Position numbers and translations under genes: made by a program. Source: Streptomyces sp. HUAS YS2 (GTDB lineage: Bacteria > Actinomycetota > Actinomycetes > Streptomycetales > Streptomycetaceae). Taken from it: a DNA stretch of 64,000 bases. The notes beneath the pieces are model-generated. The model searched no databases, had not been told where the DNA came from, and saw only the letters and a program-made list of their open reading frames with translations. The stretch covers positions 4,931,001 through 4,995,000 of the forward strand of contig NZ_CP137573.1 of NCBI RefSeq assembly GCF_033343995.1, in the 5' to 3' direction. Below, in pieces: positions 1 to 9,297 of this stretch (the stretch's first letter is position 1; every line of letters starts with the position of its first letter).

Positions 1-3000
1 AGCCCGGCCGGGGGGCGACTTCCGACGGGGCCCGACGGGGAGCGCCCGGACCGGGACACCCTGTTCGACTACCTCCAGCGCTACTACCTGCACACCGCCC
101 CCGAGGACATCGAGGACCGCGACCCGACGGACGTCTTCGGCGCCGCCCTGTCGCACTTCCGGCTCGCCGAGAACCGTCCGCAGGGCACCGCGAACGTCCG
201 CGTGCACACCCCCACGGTCGAGGAGAACGGCTGGACCTCCAGCCACTCGGTCGTCGAGGTCGTCACCGACGACATGCCGTTCCTGGTCGACTCGGTCACC
301 AACGAGCTGTCCCGTCAGGGCCGCGGCATCCACGTGGTGATCCACCCGCAGGTCCGCGTCCGCCGCGACGTCACCGGCAAGCTCATCGAGGTGCTCACCA
401 CCGAGCCGAAGGGCGCCCTGCCGCACGACGCGCTCACCGAGTCCTGGATCCACGTCGAGATCGACCGCGAGACCGACCGCGCCGACCTCAAGCAGATCAC
501 CGCCGACCTGCTGCGCGTCCTGTCCGACGTCCGCGAGACCGTCGAGGACTGGGAGAAGATGCGCGAGACCGCGCTGCGCATCGCCGACGGTCTGCCCGAC
601 GAGCCCACCGCCGACGACCTGCGCCCGACCGAGGTCGAAGAGGCCCGCGAGCTGCTGCGCTGGCTGTCCGCGGACCACTTCACCTTCCTCGGCTACCGCG
701 AGTACGAGCTGGTCAACGGTGACGCCCTGGCGGCCGTCCCGGGCACCGGCCTCGGCATCCTGCGCTCCGACCCGCACCACTCCGGCGAGGACCACCACGC
801 CCACCCGGTCTCGCCGTCCTTCAGCCGGCTGCCCGCCGACGCCCGCGCCAAGGCGCGCGAGCACAAGCTGCTGGTCCTCACCAAGGCCAACAGCCGGGCC
901 ACCGTGCACCGCCCCTCGTACCTGGACTACGTGGGCGTGAAGAAGTTCGACGAGCAGGGCAACGTCATCGGGGAGCGCCGCTTCCTGGGCCTGTTCTCCT
1001 CGGCCGCGTACACCGAGTCCGTCCGCCGCGTCCCGGTCATCAGCCGCAAGGTCAACGAGGTGCTGGAGGGCGCGGGCTTCTCGCCCAACAGCCACGACGG
1101 CCGCGACCTGCTGCAGATCCTGGAGACCTACCCGCGCGACGAGCTCTTCCAGACCCCGGTCGACGAGCTGCGCTCCATCGTCACCTCCGTCCTCTACCTG
1201 CAGGAACGTCGCCGGCTGCGGCTGTACCTGCGCCAGGACGAGTACGGGCGCTACTACTCCGCGCTGGTCTACCTGCCCCGCGACCGGTTCAACACCACCG
1301 TCCGCGAGCGCCTGACCGGCATCCTCATGGAGGAGCTCGGCGGCACCAACGTCGACTTCACCGCCTGGAACACCGAGTCGATCCTGTCCCGGCTGCACTT
1401 CGTCGTCCGCGTCGCGCCCGGCACCGAGCTGCCGCAGCTCTCCGACGCCGACAAGGACCGCATCGAGGCCCGGCTCGTCGAGGCGTCCCGTTCCTGGGCC
1501 GACGGCTTCGGCGAGGCGCTGAACGCCGAGCTCGGCGAGGAGCGCGCCGCCGAGCTGCTGCGCCGCTACGGCAACGCCTTCCCCGAGGGCTACAAGGCCG
1601 ACCACTCGCCGCGCGCCGCCGTCGCCGACCTGGTCCACCTGGAGCAGCTCAAGCACGCCGGCAAGGAGTTCGCGCTCTCGCTGTACGAGCCCGTGGGCAG
1701 CGGCCCCGGCGAGCGCCGCTTCAAGATCTACAAGCCCGGTCCGCAGGTCTCCCTGTCGTCCGTGCTGCCGGTCCTGAACCGGCTCGGCGTCGAGGTCGTC
1801 GACGAGCGCCCGTACGAGCTGCGCTGCTCGGACCGGTCGACCGCCTGGGTCTACGACTTCGGTCTGCGGATGCCCTCGGCCGCCGGCAACGGCGACTACC
1901 TCGGCGACGACGCCCGCGAGCGCTTCCAGGAGGCCTTCTCCGCCACCTGGACCGGCGAGGCCGAGAACGACGGCTTCAACGCGCTGGTGCTGTCCGCCGG
2001 GCTCACCTGGCGGCAGGCCATGGTCCTGCGCGCGTACGCCAAGTACCTGCGCCAGGCCGGCTCGACCTTCAGCCAGGACTACATGGAGGACACCCTCCGC
2101 AACAACGTCCACACCACCCGGCTGCTGGTCTCCCTCTTCGAGGCCCGGATGGCGCCGGAGCGCCAGCGCGCCGGCACCGAGTTGATCGACGGCCTGCTGG
2201 AGGAGCTGGACGGCGCCCTGGACCAGGTCGCCTCCCTGGACGAGGACCGGATCCTCCGCTCCTTCCTGACCGTCATCAAGGCCACCCTGCGGAGCAACTT
2301 CTTCCAGAAGGACGCCGAGGGCCGCCCGCACTCCTACGTGTCGATGAAGTTCGACCCGCAGGCCATCCCGGACCTGCCGGCGCCCCGCCCGGCGTACGAG
2401 ATCTGGGTGTACTCGCCGCGCGTCGAGGGCGTGCACCTGCGCTTCGGCAAGGTCGCGCGCGGTGGTCTGCGCTGGTCCGACCGCCGTGAGGACTTCCGGA
2501 CCGAGATCCTCGGCCTGGTCAAGGCGCAGATGGTGAAGAACACCGTCATCGTGCCGGTCGGCGCCAAGGGCGGCTTCGTCGCCAAGCAGCTCCCGGACCC
2601 GTCCGTGGACCGGGACGCCTGGCTGGCCGAGGGCATCGCCTCGTACAAGACCTTCATCTCGGCGCTGCTCGACATCACCGACAACCTGGTCGCGGGCGAG
2701 GTCGTCCCGCCGGCCGACGTGGTCCGCCACGACGAGGACGACACGTACCTCGTCGTCGCCGCCGACAAGGGCACCGCCACCTTCTCCGACATCGCCAACG
2801 GCGTCGCGGAGGAGTACGGCTTCTGGCTCGGCGACGCGTTCGCCTCCGGCGGCTCGGCCGGCTACGACCACAAGGGCATGGGCATCACCGCCCGCGGCGC
2901 CTGGGAGTCCGTCAAGCGGCACTTCCGCGAGCTGGGCCACGACACCCAGACCGAGGACTTCACGGTCGTCGGCGTCGGCGACATGTCCGGCGACGTGTTC

Positions 3001-4887
3001 GGCAACGGCATGCTGCTCTCCGAGCACATCCGGCTCGTCGCGGCCTTCGACCACCGCCACATCTTCATCGACCCGAACCCGGACGCGGCCACCTCGTACG
3101 CCGAGCGCCGCCGCCTGTTCGACCTGCCGCGCAGCTCCTGGGCCGACTACGACACCGAGCTGCTCTCGGCGGGCGGTGGCATCCACCCCCGTAGCGCCAA
3201 GTCGATCCCGGTCAACGCGCATGTGCGGGCCGCCCTCGGCATCGAGGACGGGGTCACCAAGATGACCCCGGCCGAGCTGATGAAGGCGATCCTGCAGTCG
3301 CCGGTCGACCTGCTGTGGAACGGCGGCATCGGCACGTACGTGAAGTCCTCCGCCGAGTCGAACGCCGACGTCGGCGACAAGGCCAACGACGCCATCCGCG
3401 TCGACGGCCAGGACGTGCGCGCGAAGGTCATCGGCGAGGGCGGCAACCTCGGCGCGACCCAGCTGGGCCGCATCGAGTTCGCCCGGACCGGCGGGCCCGA
3501 GAGCGAGGGCGGCAAGGTCAACACCGACGCGATCGACAACAGCGCCGGCGTCGACACCTCCGACCACGAGGTCAACATCAAGATCCTGCTCAACGGGCTG
3601 GTCGCCGAGGGCGACATGACCGTCAAGCAGCGCAACAAGATCCTCGCCGAGATGACCGACGAGGTCGGCGCGCTGGTGCTGCGCAACAACTACGCGCAGA
3701 ACACGGCCCTGGCCAACGCCGTCATCCAGTCGCCGTCCCTGCTCCACGCCCACCAGCGCTTCATGCGCCGGCTGGGCCGCGACGGGGCCCTGGACCGCTC
3801 GCTGGAGTTCCTGCCCAACGACCGGCAGATCCGCGAGCTGCTCAACACCGACCGAGGCCTGAGCCAGCCGGAGCTCGCCGTGCTGCTCGCCTACACCAAG
3901 ATCACGGTGGCGGACGAGCTGATCGGCACCGGCCTGCCGGACGACCCGTACCTGCGCGGTCTGCTGCACGCGTACTTCCCGACGCAGCTGCGCGAGAAGT
4001 TCGCCGAGGCCGTGGACAGCCACCCGCTGCGCCGCGAGATCGTCACCACGGTCCTGGTCAACGACACCGTCAACACCGGTGGCTCGACCTTCCTGCACCG
4101 CCTCCGCGAGGAGACCGGCGCGTCGATCGAGGAGATCGTCCGCGCGCAGACCGCCGCCCGCGCCATCTTCCGGCTGGGCGAGGTCTGGGACGCCGTCGAG
4201 GCGCTCGACAACAAGGTGCCGGCCGACGTCCAGACCCGGATGCGGCTGCACTCGCGGCGCCTGGTCGAGCGCGGCACGCGCTGGCTGCTCGGCAACCGGC
4301 CGCAGCCGCTCCAGCTGGCCGAGACGATCGAGTTCTTCTCCGAGCGGGTCGAGCAGGTCTGGGCGAAGCTGCCGCAGCTGCTGCGCGGCTCGGACCTGGA
4401 GTGGTACGAGTCGATCCTCGAGGAACTGACCTCGGTGGGCGTTCCGGAGGAGCTGGCCCTGCGGGTCGCGGGCTTCTCGTCCGCCTTCCCGACGCTCGAC
4501 GTCGTCGCCATCGCGGACCGGACCGACAAGGACCCGCTGGCGGTCGCCGAGGTCTACTACGACCTGGCCGACCGGCTGCGGATCACGGAACTGATGGACC
4601 GGATCATCGAGCTGCCGCGCAACGACCGCTGGCAGTCGATGGCCCGTGCCTCGATCCGCGAGGACCTGTTCGCGGCGCACGCCGCGCTCACCGCCGACGT
4701 GCTGTCGGCGGGCAACGGGACCTCGACGCCGGAGGAGCGGTTCAAGGACTGGGAGGAGAAGAACGCGGCGATCCTGGGCCGCGCCCGGACCACCCTGGAG
4801 GAGATCCAGGGCTCGGACGCCTTCGACCTGGCGAACCTGTCCGTGGCGATGCGGACGATCCGGTCGATGCTGCGCACGCACGGCTAG
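1..4887 (+). CDS. NAD-specific glutamate dehydrogenase, 180-kDa class (5' end missing)
   Basis: Oxidative deamination of glutamate to 2-oxoglutarate and ammonium with NAD, in the cytosol. The frame is open to the first base of the window, so the true start lies upstream; the GTG at 202 is internal. About 1628 residues are visible, fitting the very large (about 1650 aa) actinobacterial class with a long N-terminal regulatory region. The catalytic core is seen around visible residues 820-1230: GGLRWSDRREDFRTE, then VGAKGG with the substrate-binding Lys at visible residue 856, then GVGDMSGDVFGNGM in the dinucleotide fold. The stop is followed by two hairpins, one a strong terminator. The family call is firm; I saw no frameshift. 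Confidence 0.95.
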   Translation, partial: SPAGGRLPTGPDGERPDRDTLFDYLQRYYLHTAPEDIEDRDPTDVFGAALSHFRLAENRPQGTANVRVHTPTVEENGWTSSHSVVEVVTDDMPFLVDSVTNELSRQGRGIHVVIHPQVRVRRDVTGKLIEVLTTEPKGALPHDALTESWIHVEIDRETDRADLKQITADLLRVLSDVRETVEDWEKMRETALRIADGLPDEPTADDLRPTEVEEARELLRWLSADHFTFLGYREYELVNGDALAAVPGTGLGILRSDPHHSGEDHHAHPVSPSFSRLPADARAKAREHKLLVLTKANSRATVHRPSYLDYVGVKKFDEQGNVIGERRFLGLFSSAAYTESVRRVPVISRKVNEVLEGAGFSPNSHDGRDLLQILETYPRDELFQTPVDELRSIVTSVLYLQERRRLRLYLRQDEYGRYYSALVYLPRDRFNTTVRERLTGILMEELGGTNVDFTAWNTESILSRLHFVVRVAPGTELPQLSDADKDRIEARLVEASRSWADGFGEALNAELGEERAAELLRRYGNAFPEGYKADHSPRAAVADLVHLEQLKHAGKEFALSLYEPVGSGPGERRFKIYKPGPQVSLSSVLPVLNRLGVEVVDERPYELRCSDRSTAWVYDFGLRMPSAAGNGDYLGDDARERFQEAFSATWTGEAENDGFNALVLSAGLTWRQAMVLRAYAKYLRQAGSTFSQDYMEDTLRNNVHTTRLLVSLFEARMAPERQRAGTELIDGLLEELDGALDQVASLDEDRILRSFLTVIKATLRSNFFQKDAEGRPHSYVSMKFDPQAIPDLPAPRPAYEIWVYSPRVEGVHLRFGKVARGGLRWSDRREDFRTEILGLVKAQMVKNTVIVPVGAKGGFVAKQLPDPSVDRDAWLAEGIASYKTFISALLDITDNLVAGEVVPPADVVRHDEDDTYLVVAADKGTATFSDIANGVAEEYGFWLGDAFASGGSAGYDHKGMGITARGAWESVKRHFRELGHDTQTEDFTVVGVGDMSGDVFGNGMLLSEHIRLVAAFDHRHIFIDPNPDAATSYAERRRLFDLPRSSWADYDTELLSAGGGIHPRSAKSIPVNAHVRAALGIEDGVTKMTPAELMKAILQSPVDLLWNGGIGTYVKSSAESNADVGDKANDAIRVDGQDVRAKVIGEGGNLGATQLGRIEFARTGGPESEGGKVNTDAIDNSAGVDTSDHEVNIKILLNGLVAEGDMTVKQRNKILAEMTDEVGALVLRNNYAQNTALANAVIQSPSLLHAHQRFMRRLGRDGALDRSLEFLPNDRQIRELLNTDRGLSQPELAVLLAYTKITVADELIGTGLPDDPYLRGLLHAYFPTQLREKFAEAVDSHPLRREIVTTVLVNDTVNTGGSTFLHRLREETGASIEEIVRAQTAARAIFRLGEVWDAVEALDNKVPADVQTRMRLHSRRLVERGTRWLLGNRPQPLQLAETIEFFSERVEQVWAKLPQLLRGSDLEWYESILEELTSVGVPEELALRVAGFSSAFPTLDVVAIADRTDKDPLAVAEVYYDLADRLRITELMDRIIELPRNDRWQSMARASIREDLFAAHAALTADVLSAGNGTSTPEERFKDWEEKNAAILGRARTTLEEIQGSDAFDLANLSVAMRTIRSMLRTHG

Positions 4888-4950
4888 CCGACGGCAGGCG
4901 CGGCCGGCCGAGGGCAGTAACGGCTGGTCGACGGCAGGCACGATCGGCTG

Positions 4951-4975
4951 ACCGCGGGCACTGCTCGCCCGCGGT
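4951..4975. other. small inverted repeat after glutamate dehydrogenase
   Basis: The arms ACCGCGGG and CCCGCGGT flank a 9-base loop, just before the main terminator. It may help termination or be incidental. Confidence 0.4.
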
Positions 4976-4977
4976 CA

Positions 4978-5020
4978 CGAACAGGCACCCCCGCCGGATT
5001 CCGGCGGGGGTGCCTGTTCG
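4978..5020. terminator. bidirectional terminator between convergent genes
   Basis: A perfect 20-bp stem (left arm begins CGAACAGGCACC) has a 3-base loop ATT. It sits between the convergent glutamate dehydrogenase and GT87 genes, so it can serve both strands. Confidence 0.85.
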
Positions 5021-5038
5021 TTCGGCGGGCCTCCCCGG

Positions 5039-6718
5039 TCAACCGACGGGCCGGCGGACCGTGGTGCGCCACAGCCCGCGGCAGGCCAGCAGGCCGGCCG
5101 CGAGCAGCAGCCCGTTGCGGGCGGTCATGACCGCCAGGCCGATCGGGGTGCCGGCGAGCACGTCCTCGTACAGCACCGGGTACGCGAGCGCGCTCAGCGC
5201 CGTCGCGGGCAGGAGCAGCAGCACCGCCGGGCGCATCACCGTCTCGCGCGAGGTGAGGCAGACGGCGGCGAGGCCGAGCAGCCAGACCATGTACTGGGGG
5301 CTGATCACCCGGCTGGTGAGGGTGAACAGGAGCACCGCGGCGAAGGCGGCGTCCAGCGGGGTGGCGGCGGTCCAGCGGCGGGCCTTCATCCGCCACACCA
5401 TGAGCCAGCAGAACGCGGCCCCGGTGAGCAGCAGCGCGAGCAGCCCGACGGACGAGACGTACGGGCCGACGTACTCGAACGCGCCGTAGCGGTACTCGAC
5501 CCGGCCCGGCCAGAGCCCCGCGGCGCCGGCCAGCGACAGGGCGGTACCGCCCAGCGACTCGATCTGGACGCCCCGGCCGCCCTGCTGGCGCAGGAAGTCC
5601 AGCGAGTTCGTGAACAGTACGCCGAGGGTGAGCATCAGCGCGGCGGCGGTACTGGCGGCGGCCAGCCAGGCCTCCCGGGTGGTACGGCCCCGCGGCGTGC
5701 CGATCAGGGTGAGCGCGGGCCACACCTTGACCAGGGCACCGAGGCCGGCGAGCGCGCCGCCGATCGCGGGCCGCGAGCGGAGCGCCAGCAGGGCCAGCAC
5801 GGCGATCGCGGTGACCTGTACGTCGTACCGGGCGAGCGGGATGTGCAGCAGGAGGGGCAGACCGCAGACCCACACCCAGGCGCCATGGGTGACGCGGGCG
5901 CTGTCCGCGCGTGCGAGGGCCGCGGCGACGACCGCGTCGGCGAGGAGGGCGAGGGCGACGAACGCCTGGAAGTACGTGAGCCAGGGCAGCGCGGCGGGGG
6001 AGCCGATGACGAGGCCGGCGCCGGGCGGGTACTGCCAGGTGGGGTCGTCGGGCGGGAAGGTGCCGTGCGCCAGCCGGTCGTACCAGATGCGGTAGAGGAC
6101 GTACACCTCTCGGCCGACGCCGCCGATCCCGAGGTTGTCGCGCCACAGGAGGACGAGCATGCCGAGGCGGGTGAAGACCCAGACGCAGGCGAGCGCGATG
6201 TACGGGGCGTGGCTGGTGGCGACGAAGGTCGCGGAGGTGAAGGTCTCCGACTCGAAGGGGGACCGGGTGAAGGAGGGGGGCGGGGCCGCCGTGCGGAGGG
6301 AGGGCGCCGGCGCGTCGGCAGGGTTGGCGAGGTCGGTGGGGCCGGTGGGGTCGGTGGGGTCGGCCTTCCGGGCCGGCCGGGAGGCCCGCGTCCTGCGCCA
6401 TGCGGGCCATGCGGGCCTGCGCCATGCGGGCGTGCGCGGGGCGGCGGCTGTCGGCTCCGCGGGCGGGTCACCGGGCGCGGGGGCGGGCGGATCTTCAGCG
6501 GGCGCGGCGGCTGGCGGGTCGGCTTCGGTCCCGGTCGACGCCGCTCCACGGGCGGTGTGATCGCCGCCTCGGGCCCGGCGGCCGGGCCCGACGCGGTCGT
6601 CCGCGACGCGCTCGGCGACCGCGGGCCCGACGGCGGGCCCGACGGCGGGCGGGGAGGCCGGCCGGGCGACCGGCGGCTCGGAGGGCGGCTCGGGGGACGC
6701 GTCGTGATCGTTCGTCAT
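5039..6718 (-). CDS. GT87-family polyprenol-phosphate-dependent glycosyltransferase
   Basis: An integral-membrane protein of 559 aa. Residues 1-150 form a disordered Pro/Ala/Arg-rich cytosolic region. About ten hydrophobic segments follow from residue 170 (for example CVWVFTRLGMLVLLW). The DUF2029/GT87 signature region holds RIWYDRLAHGTFPPDDPTWQ, with the acidic residues expected in a catalytic extracytoplasmic loop. Family members move mannose or other sugars from a polyprenol donor to cell-envelope glycans; the exact sugar is unknown. The gene lies 28 bp downstream of an ABC exporter on the same strand, suggesting a shared role in envelope polysaccharide. A TAAAGT box 9 bp before its ATG could also give it its own leaderless transcript. 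The long low-complexity N-terminus is odd; a later start cannot be excluded. Confidence 0.8.
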   Translation of the reverse strand: MTNDHDASPEPPSEPPVARPASPPAVGPAVGPAVAERVADDRVGPGRRARGGDHTARGAASTGTEADPPAAAPAEDPPAPAPGDPPAEPTAAAPRTPAWRRPAWPAWRRTRASRPARKADPTDPTGPTDLANPADAPAPSLRTAAPPPSFTRSPFESETFTSATFVATSHAPYIALACVWVFTRLGMLVLLWRDNLGIGGVGREVYVLYRIWYDRLAHGTFPPDDPTWQYPPGAGLVIGSPAALPWLTYFQAFVALALLADAVVAAALARADSARVTHGAWVWVCGLPLLLHIPLARYDVQVTAIAVLALLALRSRPAIGGALAGLGALVKVWPALTLIGTPRGRTTREAWLAAASTAAALMLTLGVLFTNSLDFLRQQGGRGVQIESLGGTALSLAGAAGLWPGRVEYRYGAFEYVGPYVSSVGLLALLLTGAAFCWLMVWRMKARRWTAATPLDAAFAAVLLFTLTSRVISPQYMVWLLGLAAVCLTSRETVMRPAVLLLLPATALSALAYPVLYEDVLAGTPIGLAVMTARNGLLLAAGLLACRGLWRTTVRRPVG

Positions 6719-6727
6719 CGAGTCGCA

Positions 6728-6733
6728 CTTTAG
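6728..6733 (-). promoter_or_regulatory. candidate -10 box (TAAAGT) for the GT87 gene
   Basis: TAAAGT on the minus strand lies 9 bp before the ATG with no Shine-Dalgarno sequence between them. This is the pattern of a leaderless transcript. No clear -35 was found. Confidence 0.35.
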
Positions 6734-6746
6734 TCCGCTTCACCCC

Positions 6747-7517
6747 TTATCTCCCGGTCTTCGCGCCCTTCCCGGTGAACGCCTCGTACGCCGCCACGAC
6801 CTCCTCGGCCGGGCCGTCCATCCGCAGCGTGCCCGCCTCCAGCCACAGCGCCCGGTCGCAGGTCTGCGTGATCGTCGAGTTGCTGTGGCTGACGAGGAAC
6901 ACCGTGCCCGCCTTCGCCCGCAGTTCGTCGATCCGCTGTTGGCTGCGCCGGCGGAACTTCGCGTCACCCGTCGACAGCGCCTCGTCGATCAGCAGGACGT
7001 CGTGGGTCTTCGCCGCCGCGATGGAGAAGCGCAGCCGCGCGCCCATCCCCGAGGAGTACGTGCGCATCGGCCGGGAGATGGCGTCGTCCTTCTCGTTGAT
7101 CCCCGAGAAGTCCACGATCTCGTCGTACCGGGCGGCGATCTCCGCGCGGGTCATCCCCATCGCGAGCCCGCCGAGGATCACGTTCCGCTCGCCGGTCAGG
7201 TCGTTCATCAGCGCCGCGTTCACACCGAGCAGGGAGGGCTGCCCGTGGGTGTAGATCCGGCCCTGGTTCACGGGAAGGAGGCCGGCGATCGCCTTGAGCA
7301 GCGTGGACTTGCCGGAGCCGTTCGAGCCGATCAGGCCGATCGCCTCGCCCCGGTACGCGGCGAAGCTCACGCCCCTGACCGCGCGCACCTTCCGCCGACT
7401 GCCGCCCCGGCCGCCGCGCCCGCTGCTGCCTCCCTTGCCGCCCTGGACGGTGTACGTGACGTGGGCGCCGTCCACGACGACGGTGGGGGTGCGCTCCTCG
7501 CGCGGGGTGTCAGCCAC
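6747..7517 (-). CDS. ABC exporter ATP-binding protein (polysaccharide/teichoic acid type)
   Basis: A 256-aa nucleotide-binding subunit of a TagH/Wzt-like exporter. Walker A is GSNGSGKS (64-71), the signature is YSSGM (154-158) and Walker B is VLLIDE (174-179) followed by the D-loop. The MRTYSSGMGARLRFS stretch is typical of the O-antigen/teichoic acid export branch. A Gly/Ser/Arg-rich insert at residues 26-42 interrupts the first beta sheet and looks lineage specific. It lacks the C-terminal carbohydrate-binding domain of Wzt, so it is the short form. The start overlaps the end of the upstream permease gene by 8 bp, so the two are translated together. It powers export of a lipid-linked glycan; the substrate is not deducible. 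Confidence 0.9.
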   Translation of the reverse strand: MADTPREERTPTVVVDGAHVTYTVQGGKGGSSGRGGRGGSRRKVRAVRGVSFAAYRGEAIGLIGSNGSGKSTLLKAIAGLLPVNQGRIYTHGQPSLLGVNAALMNDLTGERNVILGGLAMGMTRAEIAARYDEIVDFSGINEKDDAISRPMRTYSSGMGARLRFSIAAAKTHDVLLIDEALSTGDAKFRRRSQQRIDELRAKAGTVFLVSHSNSTITQTCDRALWLEAGTLRMDGPAEEVVAAYEAFTGKGAKTGR

Positions 7518-8487
7518 GACCGTATGTCTCCTCGGCTCGCCAGAAGTAGATGAAGCCGCCCACGAGGGCGAAGAGGGCCCAGCCGCCCGCCAGCAGCCAG
7601 GCGTGCGGCGGCAGCTGCGCCGCGGTGAAGCTGTCCACGAGGGAGTACCGGACGAGGTCGATGTAGAGCGCCGCCGGGTTCCACTGCAGGACGATCACCA
7701 TCGCGTGGGGGAGCCGGCCGCCGGCGGCCAGGTGGTGCAGGGACCACATCACTCCCGAGGCGTACATCCAGGTCCGCAGTACGAAGGGCATGACCTGAGC
7801 GATGTCCGGCGTACGGGCGGCGAGCCGGGCCATCGTGAGGGCGACGCCCGTGTTGAACAGCGCCTGGAGAGCCAGTGCCGGGACGGCGAGCAGCCAGGAC
7901 AGGTCGGGGAACTCGCCGAAGCAGCACAGGATGACGACGAGCGCCGCCATCGAGAACAGCAGCTGCTGGAGCTGCTGAAGTGCCAGCGCGATCGGCAGAC
8001 TCGCGCGCGGGAAGTGCAGGGCGCGCACCAGCCCGAGGTTGCCGCTGATCGCGCGGGTGCCGGTGAGGATCGACTGGGCGGTGAAGGTCCAGACGAAGAC
8101 GCCGCTGAGCAGGAACGGGACATAGTCCGGGACGCCGTGCCGGACGTCCATGATCACGCCGAAGATGAAGTAGTACACCGCGGCGTTGAGCAGCGGGGTC
8201 ATCAGCTGCCAGAGCTGGCCCATCCGGGCCTGGCTGTACTGCGCGGTGAGCCGGGCGGTCGCGAACGCGGTGATGAAGCTCCGGCGCGACCAGAGCTGTC
8301 GCACGTACACGGGCAGGCTCGGCCGGGCGCCGCTCACGGTCAGGCCGTGGCGCAGGGCCAGGGCGCGCAGGTCCTCGGCGGGGGCGGGCGCGGTGGCCCA
8401 GGCGGGTGAGGGTGGCGCCGCGGTGGGCGTCGGGTCGGGGAGGGTCACGGGGTCGCTTTCGCTCCGGCGGTGTGCGGCGTACCGCAC
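7510..8487 (-). CDS. ABC-2 type permease of polysaccharide exporter
   Basis: A membrane subunit partnering the ATPase encoded directly downstream with an 8-bp overlap. At up to 325 aa it has an N-terminal amphipathic region (LWSRRSFITAFATARLTAQYSQARMGQLWQ) followed by six membrane segments, as in TagG/Wzm. The motif RMGQLWQLMTPLLNAAVYYFIFG is characteristic of the family. The start is uncertain: GTG at 8487 gives the longest form and GTG at 8448 (protein beginning VTLPDP) gives 312 aa; neither has an ideal ribosome-binding site. The gene is divergent from a TetR gene across about 125 bp, so TetR is a plausible regulator. Expected role: moving a lipid-linked teichoic acid or other glycan across the membrane. 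Confidence 0.88.
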   Translation of the reverse strand: MRYAAHRRSESDPVTLPDPTPTAAPPSPAWATAPAPAEDLRALALRHGLTVSGARPSLPVYVRQLWSRRSFITAFATARLTAQYSQARMGQLWQLMTPLLNAAVYYFIFGVIMDVRHGVPDYVPFLLSGVFVWTFTAQSILTGTRAISGNLGLVRALHFPRASLPIALALQQLQQLLFSMAALVVILCCFGEFPDLSWLLAVPALALQALFNTGVALTMARLAARTPDIAQVMPFVLRTWMYASGVMWSLHHLAAGGRLPHAMVIVLQWNPAALYIDLVRYSLVDSFTAAQLPPHAWLLAGGWALFALVGGFIYFWRAEETYGRG

Positions 8488-8543
8488 GGTGCGGCAGCCC
8501 TGACGGCTCGGCGATGGGACGGGTCCGTATCGTCGCTACGCGG

Positions 8544-8573
8544 AGACTAGGACGCTTCTACGTCGGAACGCAA
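8544..8573 (-). promoter_or_regulatory. candidate promoter for the exporter operon
   Basis: On the minus strand TTGCGT (8568-8573) and TAGTCT (8544-8549) are 18 bp apart, upstream of the permease start. It sits in the divergent interval shared with the TetR gene. Confidence 0.4.
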
Positions 8574-8599
8574 CCGTCTCGTCGTGACGTGGTCGTGGC

Positions 8600-8605
8600 T
8601 ATCAT
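8600..8605 (+). promoter_or_regulatory. candidate -10 box (TATCAT) for the TetR gene
   Basis: TATCAT ends 7 bp before the ATG at 8613 and there is no Shine-Dalgarno sequence, suggesting a leaderless mRNA. Confidence 0.4.
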
Positions 8606-8612
8606 CCTGTTC

Positions 8613-9224
8613 ATGACCCCAGCCCCCGGCTCCGCAAGTCCCCGCCGCGCCCCCGCAGGCGCCGCCGTGCTGCGGGAGGACGTGACCGACGCCATCCGCG
8701 CCGCCGTCTTCGAGGAACTGGCCGCCGTCGGCTTCGCCCGGATGTCCATCGAGGGCATCGCGCGCCGCGCGGGCGTCGGGAAGACCGCCGTCTACCGGCG
8801 CTGGAAGTCCAAGCTCTCGCTCGTCCTCGACCTCGTCGGGGCGGTCGCCGTGCAGGGCCTGCCCGCCCCGAGCACCGGCTCGCTGTACGGGGACGTCCGC
8901 GCGCTCCTGGAGGTCGCCGCGCACGCCCTGCGACACCCGGTGGCCTCGCAGGTCATCCCGGACCTCCTGGTCGAGGCGGCCCGCAACCCGGAGATCTCCG
9001 ACGCGATCAAGGCCGCCCTGCTCGACGGCCAGCAGGGCGTGGTCGCCCAGGTCGTGCGCGAGGCCGTGGCCCGCGGGGAGCTGCCCGAGGACGCGGACCC
9101 GGACCGCGCGCTCGACCTCGTTGTCGGGCCGCTGTACTGGCGGCTCGTCGTCGTCCGCGGCGAGTTGCCCGCCGGGTACCTGGACGACCTCGCGCGCTCG
9201 GCGGTCGCCGCGCTCACGGCGTAG
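8613..9224 (+). CDS. TetR/AcrR family transcriptional regulator
   Basis: A 203-aa one-component regulator. The helix-turn-helix lies at residues 45-64 (SIEGIARRAGVGKTAVYRRW), followed by an all-helical ligand/dimerisation domain of the TetR C-terminal type that contains GPLYWRLVV. I chose the ATG at 8613: in-frame codons run on upstream but without a ribosome-binding site, and the TATCAT box sits 7 bp before this ATG. It is transcribed away from the polysaccharide exporter genes, so they and the gene itself are the likeliest targets. The ligand is unknown. No clear operator palindrome was found in the interval. Confidence 0.9.
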   Translation: MTPAPGSASPRRAPAGAAVLREDVTDAIRAAVFEELAAVGFARMSIEGIARRAGVGKTAVYRRWKSKLSLVLDLVGAVAVQGLPAPSTGSLYGDVRALLEVAAHALRHPVASQVIPDLLVEAARNPEISDAIKAALLDGQQGVVAQVVREAVARGELPEDADPDRALDLVVGPLYWRLVVVRGELPAGYLDDLARSAVAALTA

Positions 9225-9297
9225 CCGCGTGCGGGCAACGGCTGGGCGGACGGGAGCCTCCCCGGCCACCGCCCGCCCGTACGCGCCCGCCCGTCGG

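Noticed and set aside
202..4887. Glutamate dehydrogenase starting at the GTG at 202
   Set aside because: The same frame is open back to base 1 and encodes typical enzyme sequence (TLFDYLQRYYLHTAPEDI), so the gene is truncated by the window edge.
3315..5489. Long open frame overlapping glutamate dehydrogenase
   Set aside because: Arg/Gly/Pro/Ala-rich composition of a shifted frame of the real gene; same for the long frames at 18865-21693 and 54515-58759 on the minus strand.
8406..8612. Longer TetR protein starting at 8406
   Set aside because: It would overlap the divergent exporter gene and lacks a ribosome-binding site; the ATG at 8613 fits the family length.
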